Shown here: in pieces, positions 1 to 11,700 of the stretch
How positions within the stretch are numbered: the first letter of the stretch is position 1
Layout of the letters: every line of letters starts with the position of its first letter
Assembly (NCBI RefSeq): GCF_036417845.1
Contig: NC_089994.1
Location: 10,558,001 to 10,622,000, forward strand
Reading direction: 5' to 3'
Length of the DNA: 64,000 bases
Source of the DNA: Apteryx mantelli
Lineage: Eukaryota > Chordata > Aves > Apterygiformes > Apterygidae
Program-made: the position numbers and the translations under genes
Notes under the pieces: generated by a model
Seen by the model: the letters and a program-made list of their open reading frames with translations, nothing else
Told to the model about the DNA's origin: nothing
The model's database searches: none

Positions 1-3000
1 TGTACTCTAATCAGTATGCTTTTGGATAAAAGAGGAAAGGATATACCATTTCCCCTGTTTTGTGACTCTAAACTCAGTATTTTTCCTAGATGAAATTATT
101 CATTTTTTTTGCAAGCAGTTTCAGAACCTATGAAATTTCACTTCTAAGAAATCTTCCTGTTTGCCAAAAACATTCCCTGAATTATCATGTACTCATAACA
201 TCCTGCGTATTAAGCATCATTCCTGTCCAGCATTTCACTTGCAGATGACATGTGTCTACATCTATAGCAACGAGAATGCTACAAACAGAGATCTTGTGCT
301 TTCAGGACACACTGCATTATCCAGGAAGGAATGATGAAGGGAAAAACTGCAGCTGTTAAACTGGCAAAAATGTCAGCTTTCATATAGAGGAGGAAGGAGG
401 ACTGATGAAACTGGAACATCAGAATAGCAATTGAAAATTTACTGCTTCTGGCCAGATGCTAAGCAAGGTGACAATGCTCAGAGCTGCCAAGACAGCTGAA
501 AAACACCAATTTTAAGTGAAGATGTGAGAGCACCCATTTTTAAACTTGCTCATGGAGCTTTGGAGCTCCCCCACAATTTCTTAAATCTATCTTTGCCTTT
601 AAATAAATAAAAATAACAAAAAACTAAAATGAGAAAGCATATTTCATGAAAGGATTGCTGAACACCTCTACAAGTGAAATGCCCACTGGACTCTGAAAAA
701 ATACCTAAATCCTATACCAAATACCTCATACTCTTGGATTTGACCCTTTTTGTGAGGTAGTAACTTCATTCCCCAGATAATATTTCTGTTCCTTATGAGA
801 CTAAGTGATTCACCCAAGGTCACAAACAGTCTACATCTCTTGACATCTGATTATGCTTTAAGTGTGCCAGTTAGCAGTTTTCAAATTTAAAAAGTGAAGC
901 ATGCCAGAAGAAACTCAGAACTAGGAGGTGCAGCCTTTCCAAGGGGCAAGACACTGACGGTAGCTCACTAACATTCTCTAGCAGTAGGAGCCAGAAGCCT
1001 CTTACACATGATTTTTTTAAGGTGTGTAAGTCCCACATTGCAGCCCTGCCACGTCTCATCAAATTCTGCCTGCATGCCATGAGATCTGATTTCTGTAGTA
1101 CACCACATCTGCCAAAACACATTGATGCAACGAAGAATTTGCAATTAATATAGGTCCTTTTCCAGTACTGTGTATATGAACAAAAGGGTAATTTTTGATG
1201 AGTAATAACAATTGCAGAGTTAAAACTAAAAAAACTCCCCTAAACTCATTTAAGGTTTTTATTTGTGATGCTAAAGGTTATCATCTATGCCCTAACCATA
1301 ATGTTCAGGACAGCAAAGAATGCGTTCTTCATTTTTAAATTGCTACTTTGCTTAATTTTAAAGAAAAACTCCTTCGACAGTCTATTATGTAGCTTATGAA
1401 CAGTCAAGACAAGTACTATCAGGTTTTGCAAAATTAGACGTTGAATTTCTTAATAGTTTACTGTAACTTTTAGTACCATGGTTAAAAATAGCTCTCCCAT
1501 GAGCTTTCAGTCCATATCAGAGCCTGCAATAATCATCCTCACATCTAAATCACTACAGTAAAAACAAAATAACCAGACTGAGCAGAAGCAAAGCCACATT
1601 TTAATCTTCATGAGTAACATTTCTCACTTCCATGCAAATTCCTGCATGTATATTGAAGGCCACTGGAATACAGCTAGTTAATTAGAGATGCTGGTAAAAC
1701 TAAGAAAGTACCCATGCAAAAAGTAAGGAAAAAGAGCCATCTCTAAAGCCTCTCTTTCCACATGAAGGATTTTAAATCACCTCCCTTGCTTTCTTTATAA
1801 TCCCCCCCTGTTCCTTTCTCTACCCCACCCCCACCTACATACAATCACTATGGAAAATAAGCTCATTATAGTGCAGCAAGGGTAAGCTATTGCCAGCCAG
1901 AAATGAATCAATTGATGCAAAGCTTTGTATTAGTGCCTGCCATTTGCATCACAAGGAAAGCGTGATGGCATTCCCTGCAGACGGTAACTTATACCCAGCA
2001 TCAGCACATGACACAATGTTGGATCAATGTTTAACAAGAGATCCAAGACGACCAGATTTGTCTTGATGAGTTTATGCTACCAGAACAAATGTTGTTTTTC
2101 CCCCTCTTCCAGGTCATCTTGCCAGGATTCCCTGTTACATCATGCTAATCCCACTATGTTTAATATTAAACCACACTCTTACATTTCTAGGTTAAAGCTA
2201 GTCATACAAGAAATGTGATTGAGAACTCTATAACCATAAATGAAAAACTAATCAATACCTATGCATCTCTCTCTCTCTCCAGTAAGTGTTAGTGGATTTA
2301 CCTCCAATTTTGAATAACTTTAGCTGTGTCTCTTTAGATTATTACTGACAAGCAGTCCCTTTCCCATTTGCCTTCATATTTAATTTTGTCAAAGAATTTG
2401 GACATGACTCAGCCGAAGTCAATAGAAGGACACAATGGATAGGATTTCATCTGAAGTTTGCAATATGAGATTTATGTTGCCATGACAGAGATTTATGCAG
2501 TAATAAAATTGTACTATTATTAAGCATTCTACAGTGTATCAGTAACAGGGATTACACAAATCATCCTATATGGGGGAATTGCAAAGACAGCTATACACAT
2601 ATTTCTAGACAGTAAGCATTTTAATACAATTTATAATCCTTTTACATAAATGATGCCTATCTCACTCATTTATTCTGTTTCCATAGGATGTTTTATGTAA
2701 ATAAAGAAAAATCTGGAGCTTCACTACCTAACAAATTGAATGTATTCATGTATCTTATGTAACAAGTACCAGAAAAGAGAGGCAAAAAAAAAGTTATTTA
2801 CTTTTGAGTGACATTGAAAATTAAATTAATGTAAGCAATTTCTTCCCGTTAAAGCTACTTTTTGGTGCAAAAATGTTTAAAATGTTCTAACAGATTTTGT
2901 GTATTTATACTTACATCCCAAAGAGTTCCAAAGAGATTCTCAAATTATGTTTTCAGTACATCTTTGCCTACCACATCCCATTTAAAATATATGCTGTTTC

Positions 3001-5720
3001 AGACCTTGGTAAAGTTAAATGGCAGAAATATAAAGAGAGGTGTCAGACCTTAAAAAAGAGAGCCTTTAAGGCTTATTCAATAGACATCCGTAGCACCCTG
3101 TCCTTAAAACCTACCCCATATATAGCCTCATGTCAATAAACTCAAGTAATTCATTGGACTTGCATCAACCAAAATATGCAGAATCAGGTCCAAAGTTCTT
3201 ATAGAAGCTAATATTTCACCAAAATTTGTCTGGGAGACAAATTCCATTCCATAAACATGATTATTTGGAAAGCTTAGTTTTCTGCCCGTCTTCCTCATTT
3301 TTCTGCTCTTACAGCAGAAAGCCAGCAGCCCTGCCCCATAAGTAACCTTCATTTCTCAGGCTGAACAAACAAAAGAAGAACACACATTTCAGTGAGAGAA
3401 TAGATCATAATATCTTTCTTCTATACATTTATTTCAAGATACGGGGGGTGGGGGGGAATCAAATGATTGCCTTGAGCATCCTCTAAGCCCAAGTTAAGAA
3501 AGTGATTTTTGTTTCAGGGTTACCCATTATGTACGACAAGATCAAAGCATATTTTGCCACTATCTAGAATTAGTAAAAAGAGATTGCAATCCAGGAAGGG
3601 ACAAGTGTAAGGAGAAAGGGAGATCGTATTTAAAATTCCTTCCATTCCACTGGAACTGCTACTCAGCCTTTAAAAAGTGTTGAGCCTCTGGAAGATGGTT
3701 CAAACTAAGATTCCCAAAGGGATTAAGAGAAATGGGAGGGGAGGCAGCAGACTGAAGAAAAGCTTTACGTACCAAACATTCTCTTCTATAATTCACAAGG
3801 CATGAAATTGCCTCACATATTACTTGGCTTTGGCCCAAAACAAGTCTAATTTGCCAATTCCAGAGTAAAACAAATCAATGTATACAAAAATGACATATGT
3901 AATTTATTTCATGGACTTTAGGACTGAAATACTTAATTGCTTTCTTAGAAAGGCACGTTAAATGCCACTTTAGTGAGCCTTTCATTTTCAGGCAGATAAG
4001 TAATTCACCCCTCTTCCCAGAGCCCTATGGAACATATCATACACTCTCCTTCCTACTGTATGTTTCAAGTCTCGCATGCCCTCGAATTCCCATACAAACT
4101 CAATATACAGCAAGCACAACGTAACAGACACTACAAGTATCTTCATCACATCACTTTGGCTAACCATAGTGCACCACCACTACAGTAAGGCAATTCAACT
4201 CATCTATAAAGCAACGCAGAAGTATTCAGACTGAACTCCTCTCCTATGTATGATTAGCTTTTTAACATGATTGCTGTACTTTTAGGAATTGATTCTACCA
4301 TCAACTTATCAGGGACAAAATAACACCAAGGAAAGCACTGAAGAGAAAATACACTACATAGTGACCAAACTGTGACACAAGGCAACCAAGCAATGATATC
4401 TTTGTAGCGCTTCAAACACAAGCAATCCTATTCTGTGTTAAAATGGGTTCCTACTCTGAAAAAATTGCAAGGGATTTCATATTTATTGCTCCTAGTTGCC
4501 AAAGCACACTTTGCTTATTTTACAAGCCAAAAGATTAGTTTTTACTGCTAACTTTACAAACACTAAAGTCATGGCAAAGCCATTTCCAGACTATATAGTA
4601 TCATTATAAATATTATACAGTTATTTTAAAAATAATGTAAATTTTATACATATATCCTTATAAAACAAATGCCTAGCAAAAGTGGGCAAATCATCTTCCC
4701 TACAGAAGTTAAATCTGTTGGATCTTCTCTTTCAAAAATATTATTTTTATAATAGAACAAAATTCTTTAGCTTGAAAGCCCAAGATCAGAATAAGACTAA
4801 CCTTATAGATAGATGTTAAAAAGGAGAACAAAAACATTCATAATCCTTCCTTCGCATTTTTCTTAATGTGCAGGGTGTAATTGCAATTATTTGTAGAATA
4901 GACATTCACATTATTCCAGGCATAAGGTGTTATTATCAATGTAAACAAACTTTCAAACCCCCTCAAAATCATATTTGCTATGGCATAAAAATCAATATAT
5001 GCACTATACTGTGAAGAACTTTAGTTCAGTCAGTGAGCACAGACACTCCAAAGATTTCTGTAACATTTCAGCTCAACATGTAGGTAAAACTAGCAGACTA
5101 AGATATATGCTATATTGCTATATAGCTGCAAGGACAAAGGTACAGCTGAGAAAAGCATTCTATACAGCATGACAAATCTTCCTCAGTTATATATAGGCCA
5201 GCAAGCAAAGTAACTCCAAAGATGAGGGTTGTCCGATCAGTGGCAGGCTAGTAGCACACCGTCCACTGGAGAAGACAAACACAAAAGGAAAAGTCCTTTA
5301 TCAACCAGCTTATGAAAATACCCCACAAGGTACTACAAGAAAACTAAAGGCCATTCTTATTGCAAAACTCACGAGGATATATTTTCACAATTCCTACCCT
5401 GTCACAATATGACAGGGTACAATTGCAAACAAGTAACCTTAACTTGACTGATCTGTTTGGAATTAAGTTGTGTGAACTGTATTCTGCTGAGGAAAATTTG
5501 CACGATCAATACAATTCAATGGCAGTGTTATGGGTTACTACTCCCCAATAGTCTTGTGACAAGTGACAACCAACTGAACAGTTTTGAGAACTTCTAGTCA
5601 GCCCCCAGATGAAGATTATGAGTTTGGGACTCTGGGTTGTTAGATCACATTCTCTCCATATTATCATCTCAGTGGAGGGGAAATAAATCAAAACAGAAAG
5701 CAAAAAACCCCTGTTCTTAC
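1..5720. other. AT-rich non-coding sequence (likely intron)
   Basis: No reading frame here looks coding: the open frames are short, use random codons and have no recognisable protein motif. The stretch contains one MIR-like fragment near 750-850, a short CT run near 2268-2280 and G-rich tract near 3443-3456. If the minus-strand gene is ARVCF, this is 5' intron sequence of that gene. That assignment is inferred from gene order, not from sequence. Confidence 0.6.
750..850 (+). repeat. MIR-like ancient SINE fragment
   Basis: The segment follows the order of the MIR/CORE-SINE middle: a 'tgaggtag' block, a 'ccccag' block, then 'gagactaagtgattcaccc' and 'aaggtcacaaacag'. This parallels the MIR consensus run of ttacccc, gaaactgag, acttgccc and aaggtcacacagc. 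It is heavily diverged and both ends are uncertain. Confidence 0.5.
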
Positions 5721-5826
5721 CTGATACTTCAAATCCAAAGGAATAAACAACTGAGATTTAGGAGGATTAGGCTTATAAAACTGGAAATGGCTGGCATCAG
5801 TGACACAATCGTAGGTGGAAGAAAAG
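5721..5826 (-). other. Candidate internal exon, possibly coding, unidentified
   Basis: Read on the minus strand, this 106-base segment is preceded by a pyrimidine-rich tract ending TATTTTTAG and followed by a strong donor, CAG|GTAAGAAC. One frame is open throughout (entering phase 2, leaving phase 0) and gives 35 codons with a protein-like composition, including the string FQFYKPNPPKSQLFIPLDL. I do not recognise the product and it does not match the ARVCF armadillo repeats or its N-terminal coiled coil. A 37-base T tract (minus-strand reading) lies about 65 bases upstream and lengthens the pyrimidine region. It could be a cassette exon, an exon of an unknown transcript, or a pseudo-exon of the kind long introns produce by chance. 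Confidence 0.3.
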
Positions 5827-5887
5827 CTAAAAATATTCATGAAAATGTACCAAAGTAAAAATAAAAACAACTAGTTGGAGTTATAAC

Positions 5888-5890
<3 letters not shown>

Positions 5891-5927
<37 letters not shown>
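5891..5927. repeat. A(37) homopolymer
   Basis: An uninterrupted run of 37 adenines. No processed pseudogene or SINE body could be recognised upstream on the + strand, so its origin is unknown. On the minus strand it lies just upstream of the candidate exon at 5721-5826. Confidence 0.95.
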
Positions 5928-5929
<2 letters not shown>

Positions 5930-8900
5930 CAATGTGGCTTGATAATTCTCAGTTCACTGGATTCTTTACCTCCTCGGTTCTGTCTCTTTCAACTGCCACC
6001 CCTTCCCAGCAGCTCCTCTTCTTGACCTTACAATCCATGAATAAAGCACAGTTTCAGTCTTGCACTCTGTCATCCATTCATCACTCTACTAAGTCCCCTT
6101 GCTGGCTCTGTTTCCCAATTTATGCATAGTAATATTCTGTACACATTTAACAGAGCAGCAATTTATAAATAGCTTTTATTACACAAGGCAGGCTTGATGC
6201 TCAAACAGGAGGTCAGAGATACCAACACTTGATTCTTACTTTTCTATTCTGCTGTTCCTCTCCGTTCTCACACCTAGCTATCCTCAAAGAAGAATGCAAA
6301 TGCTGATTTGTAACTATCTTTTCGCTTTGATGAACCCACTGCTTCAATAGTGGACAATATCCTCTTTTTATATGCGAAATATTAGAAATAGGAAGAGACC
6401 AGACAGCTATCCCCAGACTGAACCATAAATCAGCCACAGTTCCACTACCTGATACGTCCAAGGCACAGATTCCCACTGCACCTTATGGAATGAGGGAACC
6501 CACCCTCCCTTGTTACAGTATTATTTTGCTTGGAAATACTCTGAGAAACAGCTCTAAACACAACAGAGCAGATATGCTTGAGTGATAGACTGAACTGAAG
6601 CAGGACCACTGAAATAGCAGTGCCAAGGATCAAGGTATAGAGTTCAGGTCTAGAAAGCACTACTCTACACCAGTAGCTGGCAGCCTTCTTGCATCAATCT
6701 GTTAGAGCTTCTTGACAAAGCCAGTCTAAGCCTTATAAACCTTCTGCAGACCTGAGAAGAATGAACAAAATGCTTTGAGCTAAGTGGCTGTCATTGAGGA
6801 GAATGGTGAATGCTGTGATACGGTGGCTCCAAAAGAGGAGAATTCTAGGTCATGGTATGAGAAGAGAGACTGTACAGCCTCAAGGGTCTACAGAGTAGAT
6901 TTCATAAGCTAGTCATTTCCTTCCCCTTGACTGGTGTTATGCAGATGGAATGCCCTTAAAATACTGGTAAGTGTGGAAACAAAGAAGCCAAGCGGGGAAA
7001 GAAGCTATGTGCAAATGGCTCCCCTCAAGAAGTTCTTTCTAACAGCTCTCAACACTAGCAACCTGTTCCTATCCTGACTTGGTTCATTCTCTGGCCTCCC
7101 AGTTCTTTGTGCAGGTATTGCTATATTAGAGACAAGTTTCCCCATAGCAAAACAACCTGAATGTCACTACGCTTTATAAAATTAATCCAAAACTGAGGTT
7201 CTGTAGTGAAATCATCATATAAGTAAACTGTAGGGAAAGCTGATAAAGAAATGTAGGAACTCAAAACTCCTGCTATTCAATTACCACTCTCAATGCTACA
7301 TAAGAATGTTAAATAAAATTATTATTGCTGAGCACTCTAAAACCAGTTTGCTAAGACACCCACTGATATGAATACTTGACCCTGCACTTAAGTATTTAAA
7401 TCTTTTTAAAGTTCAAAGCCCATCCTCCTCCCCCTCCAAGGTACAATCTGACACACAGTCAAGAGGGAAAAGCTGTTCAGAGCTCTAATAGCACAGAAAC
7501 CCATTTGCAATTGCTCTTTTCCCTTGTCCTCTACAAATCAGTCAAGGACCCAAGCTCTTGAAGAAATATTGCTAAATTGGACACTGGTATTACCACAGTT
7601 ACTCAGGAGCAAGACTACAGATGGAAATAATTCCCAAAGACTAAGGAACTTCACAGTACCCCAGCACAGAAACTGATCAAGAGAAGGAGGGTTTTTTTTG
7701 TTGTTGTTGTTTGTTTTTTTTTTAAGAGCCTTAAAGTGCTTCACACTCAGCAGTGTGCTGAACCTGTCCCCTCCCGGGGCTAGCTGGTGGGGAGAGCTGA
7801 CGATGCTTCACAGTGCCTTAGGCCCCTTCCTCTGTTGCACTGCCTTTGATTTGCACATTCCTCTCTTCACTGTGTGTAGCAAGAATGTCACTGCTGAGCA
7901 AAGCAGAGAGCACCAGAGATGGCTCGTGAGCACCAAAGGAGCGTTCTCAACAGTGCATGTCGCATGGGGAAGCAGCAGAGAGAGAAGGCTACTATGAGCA
8001 AGTTCTCCCAAAACAAATTTTAAATTTGTTCTTCAACAGAGAGCAGGAAAAGAGAAGGGTGGCAGGGACAAGGTCAAGCATCATCAGGTTCCATTCAATC
8101 CTAGGATTCTCGCTAATGGTCTTATTTAGAAGGCAATAATCTACTGCTTTGAAAAAAGTAACTATTTGGGCTATTAGTTTAGGTGGGAACTAGAAGAAGG
8201 ATTCTACCAATCAGGGGAACAGCATTCTGAAAGCATCTCCAAACCAAATAATGGGGGTCAAAAACAATCTAGCTATTTTTAAGAGGAAGCCTGATAAATT
8301 TAAATATATTACACATTATGTCTGTGACAGAAGGAACTGGACTCAGCAACTCTTTTCTAATCAATTCCAAACTGAGGTTAGACTGCTTCAGAGCGTAGAT
8401 GTGCAACTCTTGCCCATCAAGAAGAGACACCTGCAAAAAAGGCACATACAGGATAACATTATCATACGATCCTCAACATCTTCAGAGATTCATTCCAATT
8501 TCAATGTGATTTGGGAACCTAAGGGTAGACAGTGAACAGGCTAATGTGTCCACAGTATACCATACTTACCAGGGTTTTGAAAATGCTTCATAAGGTACTC
8601 ACCTACCAGGAGCACAAGTCTATTGACATTCCAATTTCTTCTTTGTGATTTGTAATTTTTTACTGGTCTGTTCTACCAAGTCACTCACCGATACTGCATC
8701 TAGTAGAATATTTGTTACTACCTAGCAACAGCTTCTGTATAGCAGAACATCTCAAACACTTGACAAACAGCAATGAAATTAAGACTTCTTATGAGATAGT
8801 AATTTTTTTGCTCATTTTGTAGATCATGCCATTTAATTTCTTAAAGAGGTGGAGTAATTTAGGAAAACTAACTTGTCAACAGTAGGATTAAACTAAAATG

Positions 8901-9668
8901 TGGAAAAACTCAAAGCTGTTGCAGTAGTTCTATCCAGAAATCTCTGAGCACCTGATGAGGGTTAACCTCCTAAACATGTACATGCTGTACCTCTCTTCCA
9001 GTAGGCAGAAAAGCAATAGTTGAGATGAATTCCTTACTTAAGTCCCATTACTTGAACAGAATGCAAAGTGCAGCAATTACATTCAAATAGGATGAATGCC
9101 ATAATTATGACTTCAGAAGTAAGTGGAAATATTTTGAAAAGCAGTAGTTCAACTAAAGCCATATTTAAAAATATGGAGTGTTACACTTTACCTACTACAA
9201 AATACACAGTCTTAATGGATTAACAAGAGCAAATACTTCTATTTTTAATTGCTTATGGCTAATGCACGGTATTTTAGTATTAATGGTATACAATCGCCTG
9301 TCAAATACAATACTATCAATACCTACTACTATAAAGACATGAAACTCCTCTCTGAATCAAGGAGCAGCTAGCACCCAAGTGTTTTATGGGACTCTTCATT
9401 TTTCCCAAGACCTGCAAAGCTGAGGTCTTTAGTAGTTGGGGTGAATATCAATGATTAATACAGACTTTAAACAGAGAGCAAGCAGTGAATCCTTCCCAGA
9501 TAATAAAATATATTTTTCTCTTGTGCTATTCAAAAAAGAAATTTAAACATCTATTCCTTAGCTTTAAAAACAATCAGGGGAAAAAAGGAAAAAAAAAAGT
9601 GAAAAGCAGTTATTACAGACCAAAGGCTGTTGGGAAGACTGGTGGTCTATACATGAAAGGCCTTCCTT

Positions 9669-9699
9669 AAAATAAATAAATAAACAAACAAACAAACAA
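9669..9699. repeat. AAAT/AAAC tetranucleotide microsatellite
   Basis: Three copies of an AAAT unit pass directly into four copies of AAAC, a compound tetranucleotide repeat. The change of unit halfway suggests a point mutation that spread by slippage. Confidence 0.9.
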
Positions 9700-11544
9700 C
9701 AGAAAATTATATAACACGCTGAAAGTGCTGGCAGGAGAATAATACTTAATCTTCACAAATTTTGGGTGGGGAGGGAGGAGAAAGGCACAAGTGGCCAAAG
9801 TGATTCTCAGCTAACATGATATTTCCGAGTGTGAGATCAAATCCAAAACACCAGTTGTTAATTTGTTTTAAAATTATTTCACTGTACACTCCTATGTAAC
9901 TTCATGACAGACATAATTCAAAGGCTGTTTATAAGTGCCAGCAAAAAAATCCATGACAAATATAAGCTGCCTCTTGGAGCAGGCAGGACAGCATTTTTCA
10001 ATAATTTGCCACAAGAAATTCTACAAAAACAAGAAAAGAAGCCTCATTCCAAACAGTTTAGGATCTAACAGCCAGCTTGCAATTCTGGGTGTTTGGAACT
10101 GGCTGAGATGGCAATTCTTCTGTTTAAGCCAAAGCAAAAAAACCTAGTCACAGACATCTTTCTCCCAGCATGTAGACTTCAATTTCAAACCATGCCCTAT
10201 AAGGAGTATACTGAAATCTGTGACTAGGAACAAGGCTGAAGAAGATGGAATAGATGATGGAATGAGTGTGAAGAAGAAAAAGGGCATATACAAATTGGTT
10301 GTACATCTCTGAAGAAGAGAATAAACAGAAGTTTGAGAGAAACACTGAAGAAAGGTTAGCCAGTGGCTGGGCAAGAATAATCACTTAAACATAATGTTGG
10401 CTAGACCAAGGGAAGCCGAGTTAAGGATTTTGCAAGAGATAAGGGGACAGGAAGGTATAAGAGTATAGGCACCACAAATTACGCTTTTGCAATTGAGAGG
10501 ACAGTTTGCATTACAAAAATAAAAATGAAGCACTATCAGAAAGCAATGAGAGCCTGGGTGTTAGAAGAAAAAAAACGAAGCCCAACATTAAACAGCTAGA
10601 ACAAACAAACAAATACAAAACCACACAAAACCCCAAGACTCCTAATGAAGAACAGGGCTGAGCCATAGCCCTACTCTCTTTCACATATCCAGCCAACAAA
10701 CTGCAGAGAATCCCAGCAGCCAGAATTAACAGTGACATTTTAAGTCAATGAGAATCTGTTTTACTCTTCTTCCCACAACACAAATGAATAGTAGTGCTAA
10801 TGAAATTCCACTCCTATTATAAATTGACAAACACAATCCTGCATTTATCCCTTCCAGGAAAATCTGCCTTTTAACAAACTCAAACTATTCTGGAATACCC
10901 CAAGGTCACAATATGACCAAACAAAGTGTCAGTCTCTCCTGCACTGCCCTCCTTCCAATTACCTTGACTTACTGGACCAAGATAATGTTAATCACTACTG
11001 TATTTTACAGTTTTACCTAAATCACATTAAAAATTTATAATTTTATTCATAGACTTTAATGATTATTTAGTTTACATTTTATCAGGTGCTTCTAACTAAG
11101 GATGGACTTCATTATTCATTATACCAAAATAACTTGCTTAAAAAGAAAATAATGAAAATCCACAGCTACTGGTCTCAAGTGCCGTCTTCTTCAAAGTTAC
11201 AAGAAGATGCATTATATGCAGAAATTAGCAAATGTTTACACAATTAAAAAAGATTGTATTTGGGACCAAGATACAAAATTTAATTTGTGCATATTGTTAT
11301 CTAGAAACTGTGATGTGCTAGAAAAGCAGCCCCTTGTGTCTCTTGGTCAGGAGGAACAGAGAAATAATCCTGTATTTCTTTCAGGCAAAAGAAATAGCTG
11401 TAATATTTGCCAAGCAGCAAAGGGGGGGGAGGGGGAGAAGGAAGGAAGAATAGTGTTATGCTGTGATCAGCCGCTTCTCACAAGTTAAGCAGGGTGTGAT
11501 CAGCTCACAGTGTTAATAAGACACCAAACACACCAGGTTATGCA

Positions 11545-11700
11545 GTAGCCCCCGCTCTGCTGGCTGTGCTATCAGGAAAGGCGGCAGGCAGAGGCTTCCA
11601 CATCTACGCTGCGCTGGAAGGAGGCAGGGCAGCTATCTGCAAGTGCTAACAATTCCGTGGCACGTGTGCGTCTGCTTGACAGATTCCACTGCGAGTAAAG
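11545..11700. promoter_or_regulatory. CpG-bearing GC patch with E-box, candidate cis-element
   Basis: This short segment is richer in GC and in CpG dinucleotides than the surrounding 10 kb, and it includes a palindromic E-box CACGTG at 11661-11666. It has no long open frame and no clear splice sites. CpGs retained inside an AT-rich intron often mark an enhancer or minor promoter, but nothing here proves activity. Confidence 0.25.

Noticed and set aside
5637..5927. Processed pseudogene ending in the A(37) run
   Set aside because: The + strand frame upstream of the run has no recognisable protein and no polyadenylation signal at the expected distance, and I saw no duplicated flanks.
8765..8910. 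Possible third MIR fragment
   Set aside because: Only the gagatagtaa and cattttgtagat blocks fit, and the diagnostic 'aaggtcac' block is missing.
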